The notes beneath the pieces were generated by a model. The model saw only the letters and a list, made by a program, of their open reading frames with translations. It searched no databases and had not been told where the DNA came from. Made by a program: the position numbers and the translations under genes. Below, in pieces: positions 1 to 7,464 of a DNA stretch of 64,000 nt (positions within the stretch are counted from its first letter, which is position 1; each line of letters opens with the position of its first letter). Source of the stretch: an uncultured Lachnospiraceae bacterium (lineage in GTDB: Bacteria; Bacillota; Clostridia; Lachnospirales; Lachnospiraceae); NCBI GenBank assembly GCA_944380185.1, contig CALWGV010000043.1:1-64000 (forward strand). The letters are read 5' to 3'.

Positions 1-173
1 ACGGAAACCCGGCCGGCTTTTTTGCGCAGAAACAGTTCGCCGTTTTCCCCCTGCAGCGCCACGCCGGCGCTGTCATAGCCTCTGTACTCCAGCTGCTCCA
101 GTCCATCCAGCAGAATTTTCTGCGCACAAAAAGAACCGGAATAAGAACCGGAATAACCAATAATTCCACACAT
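1..173 (-). CDS. glmS: glutamine--fructose-6-phosphate aminotransferase, N-terminus (partial)
   Basis: Only the first 57 codons lie in the window. GlmS makes glucosamine-6-phosphate from fructose-6-phosphate and glutamine, the first step to UDP-GlcNAc for cell wall. The protein begins Met-Cys-Gly-Ile, so Cys2 is the glutaminase nucleophile, and the LEYRGYDSAG motif typical of GlmS follows at about residues 28-37. The start at 173 is preceded by an AAGGAGA ribosome site. The loop after the catalytic cysteine holds a duplicated YSGS unit caused by a 12-bp tandem repeat. Expression is very probably controlled by the ribozyme just upstream. Confidence 0.95.
   Translation of the reverse strand, partial: MCGIIGYSGSYSGSFCAQKILLDGLEQLEYRGYDSAGVALQGENGELFLRKKAGRVS
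131..154. repeat. 12-bp perfect tandem duplication inside glmS
   Basis: AAGAACCGGAAT occurs twice head to tail at 131-142 and 143-154. On the coding strand it encodes YSGS-YSGS directly after the MCGIIG start. The spacing between this start and the LLDGL motif is four residues longer than I recall for usual GlmS proteins, which matches one extra repeat unit. Confidence 0.9.
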
Positions 174-229
174 ACAAAAGTCTCCTTATTCAGTTTTTCT
201 TTGATTCCGGTCATATTGAATTTGTTTTG

Positions 230-386
230 CAGTTACCCGCATATTTGCCAATATGTTACATGCCCGGAACGGCACGGAAAGGCATCCGCCGAATTTTCGA
301 TAACCTTTCTCCCTCGTCAACCTTTTCGCCAGACCGACCGCAGCCAGTCTGTTTCCCGATCCGAAAAGGTGCATGGCGCTTTACCC
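230..386 (-). ncRNA. glmS ribozyme: glmS ribozyme (glucosamine-6-phosphate riboswitch)
   Basis: The minus strand shows the conserved glmS ribozyme core: AAAGCGCC at the self-cleavage site (cleavage expected between A380 and G379), a helix closing CCTTTTCG with CGAAAAGG, then GACGAGG (around 313-318), GGTTATCGA (around 297-305) and TCGGCGGATGCC (281-292). It lies in the 5' leader of glmS, about 60 nt before the glmS start. In known members glucosamine-6-phosphate is the cofactor for cleavage, which lowers glmS mRNA. The outer limits of the last helix are approximate. Confidence 0.95.
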
Positions 387-427
387 TATGAAATTGTAAA
401 TTGCAGATCGCAGACTGCGATGTGATT

Positions 428-456
428 ACTATAGCATTATATTTTATTCCGGTCAA
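428..456 (-). promoter_or_regulatory. glmS promoter
   Basis: The minus strand has -35 TTGACC (451-456), a 17-bp spacer and -10 TATAGT (428-433). Transcription would start near 421, about 40 nt before the ribozyme cleavage site. A perfect TCGCA-GTC-TGCGA hairpin (408-420) would form at the very 5' end of the transcript. Confidence 0.8.
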
Positions 457-662
457 GGCTTTTGCGTGACAAGGAGACGAGAGTGGTAATCAAGTAATGA
501 AGGATGGCGTAATTTACATAATTTTTTTATGTCAATTATTGCAAAATAAAAATGTAACAAAAGTCCTTAGTACACCGCAAAAGCGTAAAAGAGCACGACG
601 TCTATTTATTCGCAAAACCCTTGTTTAACGCAGAAATACGGATGAAAATTGTCTGATCTGCA
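457..662. other. AT-rich intergenic stretch
   Basis: This is spacer between the divergent glmS and ttcA-like promoters. I see no open frame with a ribosome site and no clear RNA structure in it. Confidence 0.6.
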
Positions 663-691
663 TTGACAGGCTTTTCAACTTGCCGTAAACT
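663..691 (+). promoter_or_regulatory. promoter of the ttcA-like/xerS/azlCD cluster
   Basis: -35 TTGACA (663-668), a 17-bp spacer and a weak -10 TAAACT (686-691). The leader to the start codon is about 80 nt and carries repeated ACTAC units. Confidence 0.55.
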
Positions 692-778
692 ATAAAAACG
701 AGCAAAAATAAATTTTAAAATGTAATACTACACTACACAATACTACAAACCTACGAACAAGAAAGGATCTGCTTCTCT

Positions 779-1588
779 ATGAAACTGCAGCAGCTGCTCA
801 GCTATACCCGCAAGGCGGTGGATGATTATCAAATGATTGAGGAAGGCGATCGAATCGCTGTTGGAATATCCGGTGGAAAGGATTCTCTGACTATGCTGTA
901 CGCCCTTCATGGGCTCCAGCGCTTTTATCCCAAGCGATTTACTCTCCAGGCTATCACTGTGGACCTGGGTCTTGGAAATTTTGATTTGGATCAGATAAAG
1001 GTTCTCTGTGATAATTTACAGGTCCCCTACAGTATCGTTCGCACGGATATCGGCCCGGTACTTTTTGACGTGCGCAAGGAATCCAATCCCTGTTCACTGT
1101 GTGCCAAACTGCGCAAGGGGGCTTTCAATCAGGAGGCGGAAAGGCTGGGATGCAATAAAGTGGCCTATGCACATCACAAGGACGATATTATTGAGACCAT
1201 GCTTTTGTCGCTGATCTATGAGGGACGTTTTCACAGCTTCTCGCCGGTTACCTATCTGGATCGAATGAAACTGACAGTTATCCGGCCGCTGATGTATGTG
1301 GATGAGGCTGATGTGATTGGTTTTGCGAAGAAATATGAGCTGCCTGTCTGCAAAAATCCTTGTCCGGCGGATGGACAAACCCGCCGGGCATATGCTAAGA
1401 ATCTCGTGCGTCAGCTGAATCAGGAAAACCCAGGAGCCAGAGAGCGTATGTTCTCCGCTATAGTAAATGGTCATATTTCGGGATGGCCGGAAAAATCAAA
1501 AGAATCTCTGGAATATCGTCACAAAAAACACCAGAAGGGTATAAATCACCCCAACCCCTCTTCTCTCCGGGAGCCTGTAAATAATTAA
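779..1588 (+). CDS. TtcA-family tRNA thiolation ATPase
   Basis: This 269-residue protein belongs to the PP-loop ATPases related to TtcA, which adds sulfur to cytidine 32 of tRNA using an Fe-S cluster. The PP-loop SGGKDS sits at residues 31-36. A CxxC pair (C105, C108) and later cysteines (C191, C195) would supply the Fe-S ligands, and HHKDD (about 132-136) matches the family. The start has an AAAGGAT site. The gene is followed after 10 nt by the recombinase, so the two are probably cotranscribed. Clostridial genomes carry several TtcA/TilS-like paralogues, so the exact tRNA target is not certain. Confidence 0.85.
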   Translation: MKLQQLLSYTRKAVDDYQMIEEGDRIAVGISGGKDSLTMLYALHGLQRFYPKRFTLQAITVDLGLGNFDLDQIKVLCDNLQVPYSIVRTDIGPVLFDVRKESNPCSLCAKLRKGAFNQEAERLGCNKVAYAHHKDDIIETMLLSLIYEGRFHSFSPVTYLDRMKLTVIRPLMYVDEADVIGFAKKYELPVCKNPCPADGQTRRAYAKNLVRQLNQENPGARERMFSAIVNGHISGWPEKSKESLEYRHKKHQKGINHPNPSSLREPVNN

Positions 1589-1598
1589 GGAGGAAAAA

Positions 1599-2702
1599 AT
1601 GGCAACTAAGCGGCCCTATTATGAACAGGTGGATATCGAAAATACGCAGCGGCTGAGAGAACTTCTGGCCGCTCTCCCTCCCTTTGTAAAGGATTATTTC
1701 CGCGGCATTGAGCAGGTAACCGCATCTCGTACCCGCATTGCCTATGCCTATGACCTGGGGATATTTTTTAATTATCTGACGGAAAAAAATCCGGAGATCG
1801 CCCGCACAGGCATTCAGAATCTGAAAGTAGATATTCTGGACAAAATCACGCTGAGCGACTTGGAAGAATATACGGAATATCTGAAATATTATGATAAAGG
1901 GAATGAGGATCACATCAACAAAGAACGCGGGATTAAGAGAAAGCTCTCCTCTCTCAAGAGTTTTTATAATTATTATTACCGCCGGGAGATCATCAAGACC
2001 AACCCTGCCGCCCTGCTTGAGCTTCCTAAAATTCATGAAAAAGAAATCGTGCGGCTGGAACCGGATGAGGTGGCACTTTTACTGGACGCAGTGGAGAGTG
2101 GAGAAAAACTGACGGCCCGTCAAGCTGCCTTCCATGAGAAGACCAAGGTGCGGGATCTAGCTATCCTTACGCTGTTGCTGGGCACAGGTATCCGTGTATC
2201 GGAATGCGTAGGTTTAAATATCACGGATGTGGATTTCAAAAATGACGGTATTCGTGTTCATCGAAAGGGCGGCAAAGAAGTCGTTGTCTATTTTGGAGAC
2301 GAAGTGGAGCAGGCATTGACTGCCTATATGGAGCAGCGGAAACTGATTGTGGAGGAAAGCGGAAGTGAAGGAGCACTTTTCCTCTCTTTGCAGAATCGCA
2401 GGATCAGTGTCCGTGCCGTGGAAAACCTGGTCAAAAAATATTCCCGCACCGTAACAACATTGAAAAATATTACGCCGCATAAGCTACGCAGCACTTACGG
2501 AACCAGTCTTTACCGGGAAACCGGCGACATCTATCTGGTGGCAGACGTCCTGGGGCACTCAGATGTCAACACGACCAAAAAACACTATGCTGCTCTCGAG
2601 GATGACCGGCGCAGATATGCCAGAGATAAGGTGCGTCTGCGGGAAACTATGCCGGAGCGAAAGGAATATCCAGCAAATGATGAAACACAGAAAGAATCCT
2701 AG
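1599..2702 (+). CDS. XerS-like tyrosine recombinase
   Basis: A 367-residue tyrosine recombinase with an N-terminal core-binding domain (about 25-140) and a C-terminal catalytic domain. All catalytic residues are visible: R199 (GTGIRVSE), K223, H294 and R297 (HKLR), H320 (LGH) and nucleophile Y330. The length and the long N-terminal arm resemble the single-protein XerS type, which resolves chromosome dimers at dif, rather than the 300-residue XerC/D type. A strong AGGAGG site precedes the ATG. No phage genes or attachment repeats are nearby, so a housekeeping role is more likely than prophage integration. Confidence 0.8.
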   Translation: MATKRPYYEQVDIENTQRLRELLAALPPFVKDYFRGIEQVTASRTRIAYAYDLGIFFNYLTEKNPEIARTGIQNLKVDILDKITLSDLEEYTEYLKYYDKGNEDHINKERGIKRKLSSLKSFYNYYYRREIIKTNPAALLELPKIHEKEIVRLEPDEVALLLDAVESGEKLTARQAAFHEKTKVRDLAILTLLLGTGIRVSECVGLNITDVDFKNDGIRVHRKGGKEVVVYFGDEVEQALTAYMEQRKLIVEESGSEGALFLSLQNRRISVRAVENLVKKYSRTVTTLKNITPHKLRSTYGTSLYRETGDIYLVADVLGHSDVNTTKKHYAALEDDRRRYARDKVRLRETMPERKEYPANDETQKES

Positions 2703-3468
2703 AGAGATATATCTGGCAACAGACAATAGAAAAGAATTTATTCATGGGATACAGGCAGGCATCCCGATCGGCATGGGGTATCTGGCTGTATCCTTTACCA
2801 TGGGGATTACCGCCAGGAACATTGGCTTAACTCCTCTGCAGGCCACGGTTATGTCTCTTGCCTGTCATGCCTCCGCCGGTCAATTTGCTGCCATGAATAT
2901 CATCGCATCATCCGCGGGGTTTTTGGAGATGGCTGTTACTTCTCTGATCGTAAATCTGCGTTATCTGCTGTTGTCTAGCTCACTGTCGCAAAAAATCAGT
3001 CCCCGTACAGCTTTTGGCCATCGGTTCATCATGGCCTTTTTTGTGACGGATGAAATTTTCGGCATTTCATCGGCCAGGCAGGGATATGTCAATCCTTTTT
3101 ATATGTATGGAGCGGCCGCTGTCGCGGCCCCATCCTGGGAGTTAGGCACTTTTCTGGGAGCCAGTCTGGGAAGCATTCTCCCTCCCTCTATCGCCAATGC
3201 CATGAACGTAGCTCTGTATGGAATGTTCCTGGCCATCATTATTCCTCCAGCCAGAAAAAACCGTTTTATCGCCGGTTTGGTGCTACTGTCCATGGCTGCC
3301 AGTTTATTCTGTTCCTCTGTTTCTCCCTTCAGCCAAATTTCAGAAGGCTTTCGGATTATTATATTGACAGTCATCATTGCAGGCCTGGCTGCTGTGCTTC
3401 GTCCAGTTGAGATGGAGGCAGGAGAAACAAGGGGAGAAGCAAAAGAGACAAGTACACAAGTACAGTAG
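2677..3468 (+). CDS. azlC: AzlC-family branched-chain amino acid exporter, large subunit
   Basis: A 263-residue integral membrane protein with the AzlC signature region (IPIGMGYLAVSFTMG, then HASAGQFAA and VNLRYLLLSSSLS). With AzlD it exports branched-chain amino acids and analogues. The open frame extends further upstream, but I chose the ATG at 2677 (or 2680) because an AAAGGA site lies about ten bases before it. This start overlaps the end of the recombinase gene by 26 nt, which suggests translational coupling. The C-terminal tail is charged and rich in E, K and T. Confidence 0.9.
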   Translation: MMKHRKNPREIYLATDNRKEFIHGIQAGIPIGMGYLAVSFTMGITARNIGLTPLQATVMSLACHASAGQFAAMNIIASSAGFLEMAVTSLIVNLRYLLLSSSLSQKISPRTAFGHRFIMAFFVTDEIFGISSARQGYVNPFYMYGAAAVAAPSWELGTFLGASLGSILPPSIANAMNVALYGMFLAIIIPPARKNRFIAGLVLLSMAASLFCSSVSPFSQISEGFRIIILTVIIAGLAAVLRPVEMEAGETRGEAKETSTQVQ

Positions 3469-3483
3469 AAGGAGGACCCCTTC

Positions 3484-3792
3484 ATGAGTAGTATCTGCAT
3501 CTATCTCTATATACTGACAGCGGCAGCAGTGATATATCTGGTCCGCATGCTGCCGCTGACTCTGATTAAAAAAGAAATTCGTAATCCTTTTATCAAATCT
3601 TTTCTCTACTATGTTCCTTACGTGACGCTGGCCGTCATGACTTTCCCGGCCATTCTGTCGGCCACCTCCAGCCCCGTGTCAGCCTGGGCAGGATTTATCA
3701 CCGGGGCGATCATTGCCTATGTGGATGGGAACCTCTTCAAGGTCTCTCTGGGTGCCTGCGCCGCTGTGTTTATCGCAGCACTGTTTGTCTAG
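3484..3792 (+). CDS. azlD: AzlD-family branched-chain amino acid exporter, small subunit
   Basis: A 102-residue protein with about four membrane segments and the YLVRMLPLTLI and YVPYVTLAVMTFPAIL regions typical of AzlD. It follows azlC after 15 nt and has a strong GAAGGAGG site. It would form the two-component exporter with AzlC in the cytoplasmic membrane. It converges on the homoserine dehydrogenase gene, with only 32 nt between the stops and no obvious hairpin there. Confidence 0.9.
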   Translation: MSSICIYLYILTAAAVIYLVRMLPLTLIKKEIRNPFIKSFLYYVPYVTLAVMTFPAILSATSSPVSAWAGFITGAIIAYVDGNLFKVSLGACAAVFIAALFV

Positions 3793-3824
3793 GCAGAAGG
3801 AACAGAAAACTTTAAAGTAAACAA

Positions 3825-5117
3825 TTATTCATATACGCGGATCAGGCTGGAAATCTCGCGGATCATATTTGCCATGGACTTAAATTTATCCACCGCCTTA
3901 AAAAAGTCTTTTTCCTTCACCTGATCGGTGATCAGAACCAATTCAGCCTGATCGTCCGCAGTAGGCTTCTGCGCTACCCGCTTAATGCTGACGCCGTATT
4001 TTCCCAGTACGCTGGCGATGGAAGCCAACACACCCGGGCGATCGAGTACCTGCATTCGGAGAAAATATCGCTGCTCTGTCTCCTCCATCGGACGAATCGG
4101 AACATGGCGGTAACATCCGCAGCCGATACGCCCGGTGCAATAAAAACGGATATTGCGCATCACATCAATTATATCCCCCATACAAGCGCTGGCAGTGGGA
4201 AAACGACCGGCTCCGCGGCCGTAAAACATCGTGTCACCCACAGCATCCCCATGGACAAAAATGGCATTGAACACATCTTTTACTGAAGCAAGGGGGTGAT
4301 GCGCCGGCAGCAGCATGGGCTGAACACTGGCCTCAATTCCTTTTTCCGTCTCGCGGGCTGTGGCTACCAGTTTGATAACGGACCCCATATCTCTGACATA
4401 GCGGATATCCGCAGCGGTGACATGAGATATACCCTCCGTATAGACATCGGAAAAAGTGACCCGGGAATGAAAAGCGATGGATGCCAGAATCGCCAGCTTT
4501 CTGCCGGCATCATACCCTTCAATATCAGCGGTGGGATCCGCCTCGGCATAGCCCAGCTCAGTAGCCATAGCCAGAGCATCTGCGAAATCCATCCCCGCTT
4601 CGTCCATCTGTGTCAAAATATAATTGGTAGTGCCATTGACAATGCCCATCACCTCGGTAATGCGGTTTCCTGCCAGGCATTGCTTCATCGGACGAATAAT
4701 CGGTATTCCTCCCGCAACGGACGCCTCAAAAAGGAGATCCCGTCCTACCTCCTGGGCCAGATCCAGAAGCTCTCCGCCGTGGACAGCCATCAAATCTTTA
4801 TTGGCTGTCACCACATTCTTCCCCGCAGTGAGAGATTCCGTGATATATGTGCGGGCCGGCTCAATGCCTCCCATCACCTCCACCACGATATCAATGGTAT
4901 CATCGTGAAGGATGTCGTCAAAATTATCGGTAAGCAGGGCAGAATCTACACCCTCTCTGGCCTTTGTCCTGTCACGTACCAAAATAGCCGCGATCTCTGC
5001 TTTCAGACCTGTCTTAGCCTCCAGGGAATCCTTCTGCGCCTGAAACAGTTGATAGACACCGCCGCCCACAGTCCCCAGACCCAGAATGGCGATGCGCACT
5101 GTATTCGTCTCTGTCAT
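3825..5117 (-). CDS. hom: homoserine dehydrogenase
   Basis: A 430-residue enzyme that reduces aspartate semialdehyde to homoserine, leading to threonine and methionine. The N-terminus has the Rossmann motif GLGTVGGGV. The middle shows NGTTNYIL and GYAEADPTADIEGYDAGRK, typical of the catalytic domain. A C-terminal ACT domain (about 350-425, starting near YFLRMQVLDRPGVLA) suggests feedback control by an amino acid such as threonine. The open frame continues upstream, but the ATG at 5117 has a GGAGG site and fits the family start. It has its own near-consensus promoter. Confidence 0.95.
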   Translation of the reverse strand: MTETNTVRIAILGLGTVGGGVYQLFQAQKDSLEAKTGLKAEIAAILVRDRTKAREGVDSALLTDNFDDILHDDTIDIVVEVMGGIEPARTYITESLTAGKNVVTANKDLMAVHGGELLDLAQEVGRDLLFEASVAGGIPIIRPMKQCLAGNRITEVMGIVNGTTNYILTQMDEAGMDFADALAMATELGYAEADPTADIEGYDAGRKLAILASIAFHSRVTFSDVYTEGISHVTAADIRYVRDMGSVIKLVATARETEKGIEASVQPMLLPAHHPLASVKDVFNAIFVHGDAVGDTMFYGRGAGRFPTASACMGDIIDVMRNIRFYCTGRIGCGCYRHVPIRPMEETEQRYFLRMQVLDRPGVLASIASVLGKYGVSIKRVAQKPTADDQAELVLITDQVKEKDFFKAVDKFKSMANMIREISSLIRVYE

Positions 5118-5193
5118 AATCTTTCCTCCCTGCGGGCCGAAGACGATGTCTGTGCCTGCGCCCGCCAATGCAATAACTCCGGCAATATACCCT

Positions 5194-5222
5194 ATTGTAA
5201 TGAAATACCAGAATATTGTCAA
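5194..5222 (-). promoter_or_regulatory. hom promoter
   Basis: Minus-strand -35 TTGACA (5217-5222), a 17-bp spacer and -10 TACAAT (5194-5199), one base from consensus overall. It lies right after the terminator of the LysM gene. Confidence 0.85.
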
Positions 5223-5239
5223 GGGAACGGAAACTGGGA

Positions 5240-5264
5240 ACAGGCGGCATATATGGCCGCCTGT
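5240..5264 (-). terminator. hairpin ending the LysM gene
   Basis: Perfect 9-bp arms ACAGGCGGC (5240-5248) and GCCGCCTGT (5256-5264) with a 7-nt loop, located just after the LysM gene and before the hom promoter. The U-tract is short. Confidence 0.6.
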
Positions 5265-5286
5265 GAATACCGGCGGTACTTCGGCG

Positions 5287-5589
5287 TCATTTATACTCAG
5301 GGGAATAATAGATCACCGTAAGATACTGGCCTGCCATGATCTGCTCTCCGCTCAGACCATTCAGCTCCATAAGCTCCTGTATGTATTCCTGGCGGGTAGC
5401 GGTACCGCCTTCCATATATCTGCCGGCGATATCCCACAGTGTATCGCCTGACTCTACCTGAATACTGGTGTAATACTTATAACATGCAGGGGACGCCTCT
5501 CTCCTCTCCTGTGCATGGGCCAGCAGGCCGCCCGAAAAAACCACTGCGCAGAAAACCACCAAAAACAAAATAACCAGACGCCTCTTCAT
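5287..5589 (-). CDS. LysM-domain cell division suppressor, YneA-like
   Basis: A 100-residue exported protein with a basic N-terminus, a hydrophobic segment (about 5-25) and one LysM domain (about 45-95, containing VESGDTLWDIAGRY). Layout and size match YneA of Bacillus, an SOS-induced inhibitor of septation that sits beside lexA. The gene is divergent from lexA, and the shared spacer holds four LexA boxes, so damage-induced expression is likely. The ATG at 5589 has a GGAGG site. The function is inferred from context, because LysM sequences alone are not diagnostic. Confidence 0.75.
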   Translation of the reverse strand: MKRRLVILFLVVFCAVVFSGGLLAHAQERREASPACYKYYTSIQVESGDTLWDIAGRYMEGGTATRQEYIQELMELNGLSGEQIMAGQYLTVIYYSPEYK

Positions 5590-5606
5590 CCTATGTACCT
5601 CCGTAT

Positions 5607-5620
5607 CGAACGTATGTTGC
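5607..5620. promoter_or_regulatory. LexA box 1
   Basis: CGAACGTATGTTGC differs by one core base from the Gram-positive LexA site GAAC-N4-GTTC. It shares its last base with box 2. Confidence 0.75.
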
Positions 5621-5633
5621 GAACACATGTTCT
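5620..5633. promoter_or_regulatory. LexA box 2
   Basis: CGAACACATGTTCT is a perfect GAAC-N4-GTTC site, about 30 bp upstream of the LysM gene start. Confidence 0.9.
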
Positions 5634-5654
5634 TTCTGCATTCAGCATAGCACC

Positions 5655-5668
5655 CGAACAAGTGTTTG
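5655..5668. promoter_or_regulatory. LexA box 3
   Basis: CGAACAAGTGTTTG carries one mismatch in the right half-site. Confidence 0.8.
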
Positions 5669-5690
5669 TCAACCGTTTTTCAAAAAAATG

Positions 5691-5704
5691 CGAACATTCG
5701 TTTG
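5691..5704. promoter_or_regulatory. LexA box 4
   Basis: CGAACATTCGTTTG carries one mismatch and overlaps the -35 of the lexA promoter, as expected for autorepression. Confidence 0.85.
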
Positions 5705-5730
5705 CATTTTTCTCTGCGGTATGGTAGGAT
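5702..5730 (+). promoter_or_regulatory. lexA promoter
   Basis: -35 TTGCAT (5702-5707), a 17-bp spacer and -10 TAGGAT (5725-5730). The -35 overlaps LexA box 4. Confidence 0.75.
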
Positions 5731-5775
5731 AAGAAAGAAGAAAAACGGACATCCGCCAGAATGAGAGGTACATAT

Positions 5776-6396
5776 ATGACACAGGGTAAAATTACGGCCA
5801 AGCAGCAGGAAATCCTGGAATTTATCAAAGACTGCATACTGTCCAAGGGCTATCCGCCTTCCGTGCGCGAAATATGCGAGGCTGTATGTCTTAAATCCAC
5901 CTCCTCTGTCCACTCCCATCTGGAGACTTTGGAGAAGAACGGATATATCCGCCGCGATCCTACCAAACCCCGCACCATAGAGATACTGGACGACGAGTTT
6001 GGCCTGCAGCGCAGAGAACTGGTCAATATTCCTATTCTCGGCAATGTAGCGGCAGGTCTGCCCACCCTGGCCGAGCAAAATATCGAGGGGTATTACCCCA
6101 TTCCTGCCGAGCTTCTTCCCAATAAGCCCACCTTTATGCTCAATGTCCACGGTGACAGCATGGTCAATGCAGGAATTCTGGATGGCGACCAGGTTATCTG
6201 CGCGGAGACATCCACTGCGGATAATGGTCAGATTGTCGTGGCGCTGATTGACGATTCCGCCACGGTAAAACGCTTTTTCCGGGAGAAGGATCATATACGT
6301 CTGCAGCCGGAGAATGATTTCATGGATCCGATTATTGTGAATGGTGAAATCCGGATTCTGGGCAGAGTCATCGGACTGCTGCGTCTCACCATCTGA
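5776..6396 (+). CDS. lexA: SOS repressor LexA
   Basis: A 206-residue repressor of DNA-damage genes. The N-terminal winged helix-turn-helix spans about 1-70. The self-cleavage site is A93-G94 (VAAGLP), and the S24-type catalytic pair is S128 (HGDSM) and K165 (TVKRF). A longer in-frame start exists at 5761, but ATG 5776 is preferred because AGAGG lies 7 nt before it and the protein then matches usual LexA length. The gene faces the LysM gene across four LexA boxes and converges on yfcE with a shared hairpin. Confidence 0.97.
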   Translation: MTQGKITAKQQEILEFIKDCILSKGYPPSVREICEAVCLKSTSSVHSHLETLEKNGYIRRDPTKPRTIEILDDEFGLQRRELVNIPILGNVAAGLPTLAEQNIEGYYPIPAELLPNKPTFMLNVHGDSMVNAGILDGDQVICAETSTADNGQIVVALIDDSATVKRFFREKDHIRLQPENDFMDPIIVNGEIRILGRVIGLLRLTI

Positions 6397-6426
6397 AGCC
6401 TTGTCCGCAAGTATCTGATATAAAGA

Positions 6427-6474
6427 CAGGCCATCCATGGTTTGCAGAATAGGCAAATCATCATGGATGGCCTG
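6427..6474. terminator. bidirectional terminator between lexA and yfcE
   Basis: Perfect 13-bp arms CAGGCCATCCATG (6427-6439) and CATGGATGGCCTG (6462-6474) between convergent genes, followed on the plus strand by CTTTTA. The U-tracts are modest on both sides. Confidence 0.75.
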
Positions 6475-6485
6475 CTTTTATACCG

Positions 6486-7034
6486 CTACTTCTCGTCCAG
6501 CAAATAGTGATGAAGTACGGAGCCGGCAAAATCTTTCCAGATAAACTGCCCGTCCTCGCAGATCATATACTGGTGATGAGAATTTTCTTTGGGAATCGCC
6601 ACGGAGCCCGGATTGAGCCACAAAATCTCTCCATATTTTTTGCAGCAGGGTACATGGGTATGTCCCTGAATAAAAATGTCTCCGGCCTGCAGGGGGAGAT
6701 TCTGCGGAGTAAATTTATGTCCATGAGAAGCATACATCAGATGGCCGGCCACCTCCACAACAGCATAATCCGCCAGCAGAGGAAACTCCAGTACCATCTG
6801 GTCCACCTCGGTATCACAGTTGCCGCGGACACAGAATATTTTATCCCGGCGCTCATTCAGCATCGCAATCACCTTTTTGGGCTCATAATCCCGGGGAAGA
6901 TCATTGCGGGGGCCGTGATAGAGAACGTCGCCCAGCAGAAAAAGGCGATCCGCCTTTTCCTGATCAAAGGCAGTCAGCAGCTTTTCCGCATAATAGGCCG
7001 ACCCATGAATGTCCGATGCAATCAGAAGCTTCAT
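6486..7034 (-). CDS. YfcE-like metallophosphodiesterase
   Basis: A 182-residue calcineurin-like phosphoesterase. Metal-binding motifs are in family order: ASDIHG (about 7-12), GDVLYHGPRND (36-46), GNCD (72-75) and GHTHVP (124-129). YfcE of E. coli hydrolyses phosphodiesters in vitro, and its natural substrate is not settled. The gene starts one base after the rsfS stop, so it is the last gene of the nadD-rsfS group. The cytosolic location is inferred from the absence of a signal peptide. Confidence 0.85.
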   Translation of the reverse strand: MKLLIASDIHGSAYYAEKLLTAFDQEKADRLFLLGDVLYHGPRNDLPRDYEPKKVIAMLNERRDKIFCVRGNCDTEVDQMVLEFPLLADYAVVEVAGHLMYASHGHKFTPQNLPLQAGDIFIQGHTHVPCCKKYGEILWLNPGSVAIPKENSHHQYMICEDGQFIWKDFAGSVLHHYLLDEK

Positions 7035-7035
7035 C

Positions 7036-7395
7036 TTACAAAAGATCCTCCTTGGTCAGAAATTTTCCGTCACGCCAGATGCGCTCCAGATCATAGAACC
7101 GGCGGTCCTCACGGGAAAACACATGGACCACCAGATCGCCAAAATCGAGCAGAATCCACTGGCCGGCCTGATATCCCTCCACCTGGCGGCAGGGATAACC
7201 GGCTCTTCCCAGATCCTCTTCCACCTGGTCGGCCATAGCTTGAACCTGTCTGGCATTACTCCCGCCGGCTATGATAAAATAGTCAGCCAGAACAGATACC
7301 CCGCTGATATCAATGACGGCAATGTCCTCCCCTTTTTTGTCGTCCAACGCCTTGTAAGCCAGGCGTGCCATCTCTTTAGCCTGCTGATTGTTCAT
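7036..7395 (-). CDS. rsfS: ribosome silencing factor RsfS
   Basis: A 119-residue RsfS/Iojap protein. It binds ribosomal protein uL14 on the large subunit and blocks subunit joining when nutrients run low. The family core is clear: DIAVIDISGVSVLADYF (about 24-40) and the later GQWILLDFGDLVVHVF and YDLERIW. It lies downstream of nadD, its usual neighbour in Firmicutes. The AAAGGAG site is about 15 nt from the chosen ATG, which is rather far. Confidence 0.95.
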   Translation of the reverse strand: MNNQQAKEMARLAYKALDDKKGEDIAVIDISGVSVLADYFIIAGGSNARQVQAMADQVEEDLGRAGYPCRQVEGYQAGQWILLDFGDLVVHVFSREDRRFYDLERIWRDGKFLTKEDLL

Positions 7396-7464
7396 TTTCT
7401 TGTTATTCTTCTCCTTTCCTGATCTTTTCCGGCGCTGTGATGACTGCCGCCGGTCTCTCTCATC

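Noticed and set aside
186..456. Short open frames on both strands upstream of glmS
   Set aside because: They lie across the glmS ribozyme and its leader. The RNA consensus explains the sequence, and no frame has a ribosome site with protein-like composition.
1599..2702. Prophage or integrative element suggested by the tyrosine recombinase
   Set aside because: No phage, conjugation or attachment repeats occur nearby. The protein resembles XerS, and its neighbours are chromosomal-type genes.
4296..5321. Long plus-strand open frame opposite hom
   Set aside because: It is an antisense shadow of a clear homoserine dehydrogenase gene, without a domain or ribosome site.
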